NCBI RefSeq assembly: GCF_000708045.1
Contig: NZ_ANIE01000009.1
Coordinates: 1-64,000, forward strand
Origin: Marinobacter nitratireducens
Lineage (GTDB): Bacteria; Pseudomonadota; Gammaproteobacteria; Pseudomonadales; Oleiphilaceae
Direction: 5' to 3'
DNA: 64,000 nt
The translations under genes and the position numbers were made by a program. The notes under the pieces were generated by a model. It had not been told where the DNA came from and searched no databases. It saw only the letters and a program-made list of their open reading frames with translations. This document shows, piece after piece, positions 55,149 to 63,323 of the stretch. How positions within the stretch are numbered: the first letter of the stretch is position 1; every line of letters begins with the position of its first letter.

Positions 55149-56687
55149 ATGACGACAAAAATTTATGTACCCTGTGATACCACCGCGTTGTCCCTCGGTG
55201 CAGATCAAGTCGCGAGGCTGATTGAACAGAAGGCGGCCGAACAGGGCGTCGACATCACGGTGATCCGTAATGGCTCTCGCGGTCTGTGCTGGCTGGAGCC
55301 TCTGGTTGAGGTGGACGCTGGCCAGGGGCGTGTGGCCTATGGCCCTGTCGAACCTGACGACGTTGCCGGCCTGATCGGCGCCGGGTTGCTGGACGGCCAG
55401 TCGGGGCATGAGCGGTGCCTCGGCAATATCGAAGAACATTCCTACCTGAAACGGCAGCAGCGACTGACCTTCGCCCGTATCGGACTTACCGACCCGTTAT
55501 CGGTGGACGATTATCGTAGCCATGGCGGTTTCGAGGGTCTGGCCCGCGCTGCGGCCATGGAACCGCAAGGCATCGTCGATGAGGTGAAAACCTCGGGCCT
55601 GCGTGGCCGTGGCGGAGCCGCCTTCCCGACCGCCATCAAGTGGCAGACCGTGCACGATCAGCCCAGGCAGCAGCAAAAATACATCGTCTGCAACGCCGAT
55701 GAAGGGGATTCCGGCACCTTTGCTGACCGTCTGGTGATGGAATGCGATCCATACATGCTGATCGAAGGCATGGCCATCGCCGGCATGGCGGTGGGTGCTA
55801 CGCAGGGCTATATCTATCTGCGTTCGGAATACCCGGTCGCCCATCGGATGCTCAATGAGGCCATCGCCCGGGCCGAGGCGGCGGGTTATCTCGGTGACGA
55901 TGTCTTTGGCAGCGGCCGAGCCTTTCACCTGGAGGTCCGGCTTGGTGCCGGCGCCTACATCTGTGGCGAGGAAACTTCCCTGCTGGAAAGCCTCGAGGGC
56001 AAGCGCGGGCTGGTGCGGGCAAAACCGCCGCTACCGGCGATTGTCGGCCTTTTCGGCCAGCCCACGGTGGTCAACAACGTGCTGTCCCTGGCGGCGGTGC
56101 CGTTCATTATGGCCAAAGGTGGTGAGGCCTACGCCAACTATGGCATGGGCCGTTCCCGGGGCACCCTGCCGGTTCAGCTGGCGGGCAATATTCGCCGCGG
56201 CGGGCTGATCGAACTGGCCTTCGGCGTTCCGCTCAAAGAGCTGCTGGAAGATTTTGGCGACGGTACCGCCACCGGTCGGCCCATGAAGGCGGTGCAGGTG
56301 GGAGGCCCCCTGATGGCCTACCTGCCGGAAAGCCAGTGGGGTACCCCCTTGGATTACGAGGCCTTTGCCGAACTCGGGGCCGGTATCGGCCATGGCGGTG
56401 TGGTGGTGTTTGACGATTCCGTGGACATGGGCGAGCAGGCCCGGTTCGCCATGGAGTTCTGCACCGTTGAATCCTGCGGTAAGTGCACGCCTTGCCGGAT
56501 TGGCTCAGTGCGTGGTGTGGAGGTGATTGATCGTATTCGATCTGGTGAGAACCGGGAGGCCAATCTGGGCCTGCTGGAAGACCTGTGTGACACCATGGTG
56601 GATGGGTCGCTCTGTGCCATGGGAGGGATGACCCCTTTCCCGGTGCAGAGTGTGATCAAACATTTCCCGGACGACCTGGCGGGTTGA
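55149..56687 (+). CDS. fdsB: NAD-dependent formate dehydrogenase beta subunit
   Basis: NuoF-like diaphorase subunit (512 aa) that passes electrons to NAD+. A thioredoxin-like N-terminal domain (about 1-105) precedes the FMN site GLRGRGGAAFPTAIKW, the NADH-binding GAGAYICGEETSLLESLEG, a SLBB-type region and the [4Fe-4S] motif SCGKCTPCRIG with a distal Cys (DLCDTM). It begins nine bases after fdsG. Confidence 0.96.
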   Translation: MTTKIYVPCDTTALSLGADQVARLIEQKAAEQGVDITVIRNGSRGLCWLEPLVEVDAGQGRVAYGPVEPDDVAGLIGAGLLDGQSGHERCLGNIEEHSYLKRQQRLTFARIGLTDPLSVDDYRSHGGFEGLARAAAMEPQGIVDEVKTSGLRGRGGAAFPTAIKWQTVHDQPRQQQKYIVCNADEGDSGTFADRLVMECDPYMLIEGMAIAGMAVGATQGYIYLRSEYPVAHRMLNEAIARAEAAGYLGDDVFGSGRAFHLEVRLGAGAYICGEETSLLESLEGKRGLVRAKPPLPAIVGLFGQPTVVNNVLSLAAVPFIMAKGGEAYANYGMGRSRGTLPVQLAGNIRRGGLIELAFGVPLKELLEDFGDGTATGRPMKAVQVGGPLMAYLPESQWGTPLDYEAFAELGAGIGHGGVVVFDDSVDMGEQARFAMEFCTVESCGKCTPCRIGSVRGVEVIDRIRSGENREANLGLLEDLCDTMVDGSLCAMGGMTPFPVQSVIKHFPDDLAG

Positions 56688-56709
56688 CCGAATCGAGTGG
56701 AGGCACATC

Positions 56710-59610
56710 ATGCTGCAATATTTTGATCCCGGAAAACCCGCCCTGAAGCCGGACCTGGATTACGGCACACCGCCGGCAACGTCGGAAAACACTGTCTCAC
56801 TGTCCATCGATGGGTATGACATCGAGGTGCCGGAAGGCACATCCGTGCTGCGGGCCGCGACCCTGCTGGGTATCCAGATTCCCAAACTCTGTGCCTCTGA
56901 TAACCTCGAGGCCTTCGGTTCCTGTCGGCTGTGCGCGGTGGAAATAGAAGGCCGACGGGGTTATCCGGCTTCCTGTACGACGCCGGTGGCCGACGGTATG
57001 GCGGTCACCACCCAGAACGGCAAGTTGGCGAAGCTGCGCCGGAACATCATGGAGCTGTACATCTCCGACCACCCCCTGGATTGCCTTACCTGCCCGGCCA
57101 ACGGCGATTGTGAGCTGCAGGACATGGCTGGCGCGGTAGGCTTGCGGGAGGTGCGTTACGGCTTTGAGGGTGAAAACCATCTGGCTGCCGAAACCGACGA
57201 TTCCAACCCCTATTTCAGCTTTGATCCAAGCAAGTGCATTGTCTGCTCACGCTGTGTGCGGGCGTGTGAAGAGGTTCAGGGTACGTTTGCCCTGACCATC
57301 GAAGGACGTGGTTTTGACTCGAAGGTGTCCGCTGGCCAGAGTGAGCCGTTTATGGATTCCGAGTGCGTGTCCTGCGGCGCCTGTGTGCAGAGCTGCCCCA
57401 CCTCGACGCTGATGGAAAAGAGCGTGATTGACGCCGGCCAGCCAGAGCACAGCGTGGTGACCACCTGTGCCTACTGCGGCGTCGGCTGTTCCTTCAAGGC
57501 AGAAATGAAGGGAGGCCAGCTGATACGGATGGTGCCGTACAAGGGCGGAGACGCCAACCATGGCCATGCCTGTGTGAAAGGCCGGTTCGCGTTCGGCTAT
57601 GCCACCCACAAGGATCGCATCTGTGAGCCCATGATCCGGGAATCCATCGAAGAGCCCTGGCGCGCGGTGTCCTGGGACGAAGCCATTCATTTTGCCGCGA
57701 ACAGACTGAAGGAAACCCAGAGCAGATACGGTCGCGAAAGCATCGGCGGAATCACCTCTTCCCGCTGCACCAACGAGGAAACCTACCTGGTGCAGAAGTT
57801 GATCCGAGCGGCGTTCGGCAACAACAATACCGACACCTGTGCCCGGGTCTGCCATTCCCCCACCGGGTACGGTCTGAAGACCACGCTGGGCGAATCTGCC
57901 GGCACCCAGACCTTTGACTCGGTGATGGAAGCCGACACCATCGTGGTCATCGGCGCCAACCCCACCGATGCCCACCCGGTTTTCGGCTCCCAGGTTCGCC
58001 GGCGGCTGCGGGAAGGCGCGAAACTGATCGTGATTGATCCACGCCGGATTGATCTGCTGAAAACGCCCCACGGCGGTGAGGCCATCCATCTGCCCCTGCG
58101 GCCGGGCACCAACGTGGCCATGGTGAACGCCCTCGCACACGTGATTGTGTCCGAAGGCCTGGAAGACAAAGCCTTTATCGAACAACGGTGTGACCAGACA
58201 CAATACACCGCCTGGCGCGAGTTTATTCAGGAGGAACGTCATTCCCCCGAAGCCATGGAAGCGGTGACCGGTGTGCCGGCAGATCTGGTACGGCAGGCGG
58301 CTCGTGCCTATGCCGCGAACGGCAATGGCGCGATCTATTACGGTCTTGGCGTCACCGAGCACAGCCAGGGCTCCACCATGGTGATGGGCATTGCCAACCT
58401 GGCGATGGCCACCGGCAATCTTGGCCGTGAGGGTGTGGGGGTGAACCCGCTAAGGGGCCAGAACAACGTGCAGGGTTCCTGCGACATGGGGTCTTTCCCC
58501 CATGAACTGCCGGGGTACCAGCATGTGGGCGATGCCGCCGTCCGCGCCCGCTTCAGTGACGTCTGGGGCGTGGCTATCGACGACGAGCCGGGCCTGCGCA
58601 TTCCCAACATGTTCGATGCCGCCATCGCCGGAACGTTCAAAGGCCTGTATGTGCAGGGTGAGGACATTGCTCAGTCCGATCCCAATACCCAGCATGTCGA
58701 GGCTGCCCTGACGGCACTCGACTGCCTGATCGTTCAGGACATCTTCCTCAACGAAACCGCCAAGTACGCTCACGTACTGCTGCCGGGATCCACCTTCCTG
58801 GAGAAGGACGGCACCTTCACCAACGCCGAACGCCGTATCAATCGTGTACGCAAAGTGATGGCACCGGTTGCCGGGCTGGCGGACTGGGAAGTCACCATGG
58901 CGCTCTCCAATGCCCTGGGTTACCCCATGAACTACCGGCACCCGTCGGAAATCATGGACGAAATTGCCCTGCTGACTCCGACCTTCGCCGGCGTCAGCTA
59001 TGACAAGCTGGAGCGACTGGGCAGTATCCAGTGGCCCTGCAACGATGAGCATCCGGAAGGCTCGCCGACCATGCATGAGGTGGACTTCCCCATCGGCAAG
59101 GGCCGGTTTGCCGTCACCGAGTATGTGGCCACCGAGGAGCGGACGAACCGGAAATTCCCGCTGGTGCTGACGACCGGTCGGATCCTCAGTCAGTACAACG
59201 TCGGTGCCCAGACCCGGCGTACCGAGAACGAACGCTGGCATGAGGAAGACCTGCTGGAAATCCACCCCAGTGATGCCGAATTGCGAGGCATCCATGATGG
59301 CGACTGGCTGGGTATCTCCAGCCGCGTTGGCCGAACGGTGCTGCGGGCGAAGGTCAGTGAACGCATGCTGCCGGGGGTGGTTTACACCACCTTCCACCAT
59401 CCGGGCAGCGGCGCTAACGTGATCACCACCGACAGCTCGGACTGGGCCACCAACTGCCCCGAGTATAAGGTGACGGCGGTGCAGGTGGAGAAGGTGTCGC
59501 AGCCATCCCGCTGGCAGCGTCATTTCGAGGACTTCGATGAGCGTCAGCACGAGCTGTTGGAGCCGGCCATGCATGGGAGGGCACCCGACGATGTTAGCGC
59601 GCTCAAATAG
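56710..59610 (+). CDS. fdsA: NAD-dependent formate dehydrogenase alpha (catalytic) subunit
   Basis: Molybdopterin enzyme of 966 aa oxidising formate to CO2. The N-terminal NuoG-like part has a [2Fe-2S] site (Cys61, Cys72, Cys75, Cys89), a His-Cys3 cluster (DHPLDCLTCPANGDC) and two ferredoxin clusters (CIVCSRCVRACEE, CVSCGACVQSCPT). The catalytic part adds CAYCGVGC and the molybdenum ligand Cys in ARVCHSPTGYG, so it is cysteine- and not selenocysteine-dependent. The 3' end overlaps fdhD by 20 bp in another frame. Confidence 0.96.
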   Translation: MLQYFDPGKPALKPDLDYGTPPATSENTVSLSIDGYDIEVPEGTSVLRAATLLGIQIPKLCASDNLEAFGSCRLCAVEIEGRRGYPASCTTPVADGMAVTTQNGKLAKLRRNIMELYISDHPLDCLTCPANGDCELQDMAGAVGLREVRYGFEGENHLAAETDDSNPYFSFDPSKCIVCSRCVRACEEVQGTFALTIEGRGFDSKVSAGQSEPFMDSECVSCGACVQSCPTSTLMEKSVIDAGQPEHSVVTTCAYCGVGCSFKAEMKGGQLIRMVPYKGGDANHGHACVKGRFAFGYATHKDRICEPMIRESIEEPWRAVSWDEAIHFAANRLKETQSRYGRESIGGITSSRCTNEETYLVQKLIRAAFGNNNTDTCARVCHSPTGYGLKTTLGESAGTQTFDSVMEADTIVVIGANPTDAHPVFGSQVRRRLREGAKLIVIDPRRIDLLKTPHGGEAIHLPLRPGTNVAMVNALAHVIVSEGLEDKAFIEQRCDQTQYTAWREFIQEERHSPEAMEAVTGVPADLVRQAARAYAANGNGAIYYGLGVTEHSQGSTMVMGIANLAMATGNLGREGVGVNPLRGQNNVQGSCDMGSFPHELPGYQHVGDAAVRARFSDVWGVAIDDEPGLRIPNMFDAAIAGTFKGLYVQGEDIAQSDPNTQHVEAALTALDCLIVQDIFLNETAKYAHVLLPGSTFLEKDGTFTNAERRINRVRKVMAPVAGLADWEVTMALSNALGYPMNYRHPSEIMDEIALLTPTFAGVSYDKLERLGSIQWPCNDEHPEGSPTMHEVDFPIGKGRFAVTEYVATEERTNRKFPLVLTTGRILSQYNVGAQTRRTENERWHEEDLLEIHPSDAELRGIHDGDWLGISSRVGRTVLRAKVSERMLPGVVYTTFHHPGSGANVITTDSSDWATNCPEYKVTAVQVEKVSQPSRWQRHFEDFDERQHELLEPAMHGRAPDDVSALK

Positions 59611-60460
59611 CCCTGAGTCCGGCAGTGACCGCTCTGATCACGGGCAGGATCTGCCCGCGGCAACCGTGAAAGTCCCGGTGGAAGTGCATGGACGTGTTGA
59701 CCACGCGGAGATGATCGATGTGATTGCCGAAGAAGTCCCGGTGGCCTTGGTCTACAACGGCATATCCCATGTGGTGATGATGGCGACGCCTGACGACCTG
59801 GAAGACCTTGCCCTCGGGTTCAGCCTGACAGAGGGCATCCTGGAGCGCCCCGATCAGTTGTTTGGTGTGGAGACCCGTTCCCGGGGCGAGGGCATCGAAG
59901 TGACCATGCACATCGCAGGGGATCGTTTCGCCGAGCTGAAAATGCGCCGTCGTAACCTCACGGGCCGAACCGGTTGCGGGCTTTGCGGGGCCGATTCCCT
60001 GGAGCAGGCCATCCGCCCGGTCGGCAAGGTGCCCTTCGGCTTCAGGCCTGATGACGGGGCAGTACAGACCGCCGTGGACCACCTCCGCGACCACCAGCCA
60101 TTGCAGGCCCAGACCGGGGCAACCCACGGCGCGGCCTGGTGTTCGCCGGCAGGGGAGGTTCTGATGGTCCGGGAAGACGTGGGCCGTCATAACGCGTTGG
60201 ACAAGCTGATCGGAGCGCGCATCCGGGAAACCGGCGAAAGCGCTTTTGCCAACGGTTTTGCCCTGGTGTCGAGCCGCGCCAGTTACGAGATGGTGCAGAA
60301 AAGCGCCAATGCCGGGATTGGTTGCCTGGTGGCTGTGTCGGCACCGACGGCGATGGCCATCCGCGAAGCTGAAAAAGCCGGCCTGACCCTGATCGGCTTC
60401 GCCCGTCCCGGTCGCCATGTAACCTACACCCGAGGCCTTGCAAGGCCGGTATCCGTTTGA
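59591..60460 (+). CDS. fdhD: formate dehydrogenase accessory sulfurtransferase
   Basis: FdhD/FdsC protein (289 aa) that moves sulfur from a cysteine desulfurase to the molybdenum cofactor, which formate dehydrogenase needs for activity. The essential CxxC is in RTGCGLCGADSLEQA. AAWCSPAGEVLMVREDVGRHNALDKL is the typical core. ATG at 59591 follows GGGAGGGCA inside the end of fdsA, so translation is coupled. Confidence 0.94.
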   Translation: MLARSNSPESGSDRSDHGQDLPAATVKVPVEVHGRVDHAEMIDVIAEEVPVALVYNGISHVVMMATPDDLEDLALGFSLTEGILERPDQLFGVETRSRGEGIEVTMHIAGDRFAELKMRRRNLTGRTGCGLCGADSLEQAIRPVGKVPFGFRPDDGAVQTAVDHLRDHQPLQAQTGATHGAAWCSPAGEVLMVREDVGRHNALDKLIGARIRETGESAFANGFALVSSRASYEMVQKSANAGIGCLVAVSAPTAMAIREAEKAGLTLIGFARPGRHVTYTRGLARPVSV

Positions 60461-60472
60461 GGAGTGACGACG

Positions 60473-60709
60473 TTGAGCGATGACCAGCTTCACCACCTGA
60501 TCACCATGGTTAACCAGATCAGTGCCAATCTGCATCATGCCGGCAGCGAGGATGAGGCTGCCGGGGCTGTGGCCGGCCATCTGAAGAAGTTCTGGGCCCG
60601 CAGTATGAAGCAGATGATCATCGACTACGCGGAACAGGATGGCAGTGAGCTGTCGGAGTTGTCGCGTAAGGCTGTGGCCTCATTACAAAAGCCGGCGGAA
60701 ACTACCTGA
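60473..60709 (+). CDS. fdsD: NAD-dependent formate dehydrogenase delta subunit
   Basis: Small helical protein (78 aa) associated with FdsA maturation or stability. The family region HLITMVNQISANLHH and HLKKFWARSMKQMI is present. The likely start is TTG at 60473, with GGAG eight bases upstream; a GTG at 60464 overlaps that ribosome site. It is the last gene of the operon, and its end overlaps the convergent DsbA-like gene by eight bases. Confidence 0.9.
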   Translation: MSDDQLHHLITMVNQISANLHHAGSEDEAAGAVAGHLKKFWARSMKQMIIDYAEQDGSELSELSRKAVASLQKPAETT

Positions 60710-61997
60710 TCCCGATTGCATTCTCGATCACCCACAAGCGGTCCTGGCCCCAGCAACTGACATGGCCATAACGAAAGCTGGGAACACCCCAAAGGCCGCA
60801 CTCATACATGGCCTTGCGGTTGTCTTCGGCCCAGTCACGCCAGCTTTCATCGTTGAGCAGGGGCTTTGCAGCCTGCCAGTTGAGTCCGGCACGTTTGACA
60901 ATCACTTTCAGGCCGGCATCGGTCTCAGAGCGGATCCCCTCGGCATTGACCGCCCGGGCATAGGTGCGCATGTAGTCGATTTCGCGACCTTGTGAGCGGG
61001 CGTATTCGAACAGGGCATAGCAGCGTTCCACCCCGGAGCCGAGCGGATCAGCGACAAAACCGTAGGGGATGCCCAGTTTGTTGGCTTCCCTTTTTGTATC
61101 GTGAAAGATGTACCACTTTTTCGCATCGGGCACGGATTGCCCCCTCATCAGCATGGGCAGGACCGGTCGAAGCTTGACAGGAATATTCCAGGCGTTGGCA
61201 AGCTGTATGGCGCGCTCCAGGCCCAGATACGAGTAGGGGCTGCGTATCGAGAAGAACACCTCGAGAGGCACGTGGCCCGCCGGGTGGTCGTCAGGCAATG
61301 GGGTAGCTTTACGGCTCAGATCCGCCCATGTCCGGGTGAAAATGCGCGCATTTGCAGCGTTCCGGTTCCGCCCCTGCCGGCTAAGACTTTGCTCCAGATG
61401 ATCCAGCCGGTCCACGCCCCAGAACCAGTCACCCAGATACCAGACCATGCTGCCCTGATAATGCCCGAGTCGTCGGAGTAGAGCGTCATTCCTGGATAAC
61501 CTTTCCTCATCCGGCTTTCCGACCTCCACGACTCCCGAGGTTGAGCCCCAGAGCGTCTTGAATACACCCAGAGCTGTTGTCAGCGCGTCCGGGGTTTGCT
61601 CGGCTTTCAGCAGGCGCGCGGTGGCTGCGTTCAGTTCCGATTGAGCGGGTGCGGTTGGCCGGTCAGGTGCGGTGAAGCCATACAGGGCCGATAGCCTTGA
61701 CGCATCCTGCTGAGCCCATTCGCGCCAGAGTTCCGGCTCGGGAAACATCTCATCGTCCAGTCGCCAAACGGTGTGGATCCGGAAACGTACGCCGTAGTTC
61801 TCCTGCAGCTGGATCAGGCCCTCCAACAAGGGCAGTCCGAAAGGATCGCGGGGATTGATAAAGACGAGGGCCAGGTCCTGCTCTCCCCGGATGCGTGAGC
61901 GAGCGCGTTGAATCGTGTGCCGAACGCGATAGACGGTGTTGCTGGATATCGTCCGAGCCAGCCAGGGCATCAAATCCGCCTTCGTGAGTCTGAGCAT
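60702..61997 (-). CDS. two-domain DsbA/HCCA-isomerase-fold protein
   Basis: Protein of 431 aa with two thioredoxin-like DSBA domains. The first (about 40-200) starts LVFINPRDPFGLPL, and the second (about 230-425) starts EVFFSIRSPYSYLGL, typical of 2-hydroxychromene-2-carboxylate isomerase-like proteins with Ser where DsbA has the active CxxC. It is therefore not a disulfide oxidase but perhaps a glutathione-dependent isomerase. MLRLTK at 61997 is chosen as start. Its role beside fds is unclear. Confidence 0.8.
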   Translation of the reverse strand: MLRLTKADLMPWLARTISSNTVYRVRHTIQRARSRIRGEQDLALVFINPRDPFGLPLLEGLIQLQENYGVRFRIHTVWRLDDEMFPEPELWREWAQQDASRLSALYGFTAPDRPTAPAQSELNAATARLLKAEQTPDALTTALGVFKTLWGSTSGVVEVGKPDEERLSRNDALLRRLGHYQGSMVWYLGDWFWGVDRLDHLEQSLSRQGRNRNAANARIFTRTWADLSRKATPLPDDHPAGHVPLEVFFSIRSPYSYLGLERAIQLANAWNIPVKLRPVLPMLMRGQSVPDAKKWYIFHDTKREANKLGIPYGFVADPLGSGVERCYALFEYARSQGREIDYMRTYARAVNAEGIRSETDAGLKVIVKRAGLNWQAAKPLLNDESWRDWAEDNRKAMYECGLWGVPSFRYGHVSCWGQDRLWVIENAIGIR

Positions 61998-62136
61998 GAT
62001 TATCCTTATTGTTATTTTGGCACTGGGAGCACAAAGAGTAACCAAACTGTCGTGCCAGTGTCACCGGCCTGTCACCGGGGATTGCCAAGGTGGGTTCAGG
62101 AACCCTCATACAGGTCCTGAGAGACGGGGAGGCACC

Positions 62137-62988
62137 GTGCGACAGTATCGCAGCGTATTCATTTCCGATGTTCACCTGGGCACGGCCGATTGCCAGGCCG
62201 AGTATCTGCTGGATTTCCTGGAGAACGTTCAGTGCGAAACCCTTTACCTGGTCGGCGATATCGTTGACTTGATTGCCATGCAACGGCGCGCGCACTTTCC
62301 CGAAACCCACCACCGGGTGATCCAGAAGCTGATTGATCTGGCAGGCAGTGGGGTCCGGGTTGTCTATGTTCCCGGTAACCATGATGAGTTCTTCCGTCGT
62401 TTCAGTGGCCAGACCATTTCCGGTATCGAGATCCTTGAAAAGACCGCGCACACCACAGCAGACGGCCGCCAGTTTCTGGTATGCCATGGCGACCAGTTTG
62501 ATCAGGTGGTGCGTTGCAGTCCGCTGATGTTGCTGGTGGGCGACCGGGCTCACGGACTGCTGTTGCGATTGAACCGCTGGTTCAATGCGCTCCGCAGATT
62601 GCAGGGTAAGCCCTACTGGTCGCTGGCGGCCTGGATCAAGAGCCGGATCGGCCGCGCCAGAACCTTTATCCGCCGATTTGAGCTGGCCGCGCTGACGGCT
62701 GCGGAGAAGGGGCGTTACGACGGGTTTATCTGCGGCCACATCCACTCTGCGGGCTTCCTGAGAAGCGACGAGGGGCTCTATTGCAACGACGGCGACTGGG
62801 TCGAACACTGCACGGCTCTGGTGGAAGGCGAGGACGGCAAGTTTCAGCTGCTGCACTGGTCTGAAGCGCCGGCTATCCTGGCTTCCGAGCCCGAATCCCC
62901 GAACCCGGGCCTTTCGGGCGATGCCCGCCCGGTTCTGGATCCCCTGCCTGCGGCCTTTGTGGAGCAGGTGAATCGACTGGCAAGCTAG
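62137..62988 (+). CDS. LpxH-like metallophosphoesterase
   Basis: Calcineurin-type phosphoesterase of 283 aa. The metal motifs are in order: SDVHLG, GDIVD, GNHDEFF, CHGDQFD and GHIHSAG. This set is like UDP-2,3-diacylglucosamine pyrophosphatase (LpxH), but the protein is longer, with a 30-residue Pro/Ser-rich tail. It may be an LpxH paralogue with another substrate. The start is GTG at 62137, behind GGGGAGG. Confidence 0.82.
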   Translation: MRQYRSVFISDVHLGTADCQAEYLLDFLENVQCETLYLVGDIVDLIAMQRRAHFPETHHRVIQKLIDLAGSGVRVVYVPGNHDEFFRRFSGQTISGIEILEKTAHTTADGRQFLVCHGDQFDQVVRCSPLMLLVGDRAHGLLLRLNRWFNALRRLQGKPYWSLAAWIKSRIGRARTFIRRFELAALTAAEKGRYDGFICGHIHSAGFLRSDEGLYCNDGDWVEHCTALVEGEDGKFQLLHWSEAPAILASEPESPNPGLSGDARPVLDPLPAAFVEQVNRLAS

Positions 62989-62999
62989 GCTTGCCAGTC
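62975..62999 (+). terminator. perfect palindrome centred on a stop codon
   Basis: GACTGGCAAGC and GCTTGCCAGTC are perfect 11-bp arms whose 3-nt loop is exactly the TAG stop of the phosphoesterase gene. A pyrimidine run (CTACCTCCTTCC) follows. It is likely a terminator or 3'-end protector. Confidence 0.55.
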
Positions 63000-63166
63000 C
63001 TACCTCCTTCCAGCAACCTGCTGTCTTTCTGAAGTATTTTTCCTTTCGCCATAGACATTTCATCGCTTTTACCGTCAATGTATTCCCAAAATTCCTCGCC
63101 GGGGAACTGTCCGATAACGCCTTTCGTATCTGCCTGCCGGCGGGTTTTTCCGGTCATCCCCGGGAT

Positions 63167-63196
63167 GAGTTAGGGGAGAGTTAGGGGAGAGTTAGG
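63167..63196. repeat. 11-bp tandem repeat in intergenic region
   Basis: GAGTTAGGGGA is repeated twice, followed by a partial third copy GAGTTAGG. It lies within the 335-bp gene-free stretch 62989-63323. Apart from this and the hairpin at its left edge I see nothing distinct there. Confidence 0.7.
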
Positions 63197-63323
63197 CAAG
63201 GTTTATAACTTTGTGACAACTCGCCGGAGAATCCGGGCTAACCTCGAAACTGACTGGATTATTTTGTAACAAATGCCTGGTTCGTGTGTTTAAGGCAGCA
63301 ACACACTGTTGACGGAGACGTGC

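Noticed and set aside
62873..63157. Minus-strand frame of 94 codons overlapping the end of the LpxH-like gene
   Set aside because: About 115 bases overlap a convincing gene antisense; the peptide is Pro/Gly/Arg-rich low-complexity, with no family resemblance.
63167..63196. Tandem GAGTTAGGGGA copies as a CRISPR-like or origin element
   Set aside because: Only 2.7 contiguous copies of 11 bp without spacers; no DnaA boxes or A+T-rich unwinding region were seen.
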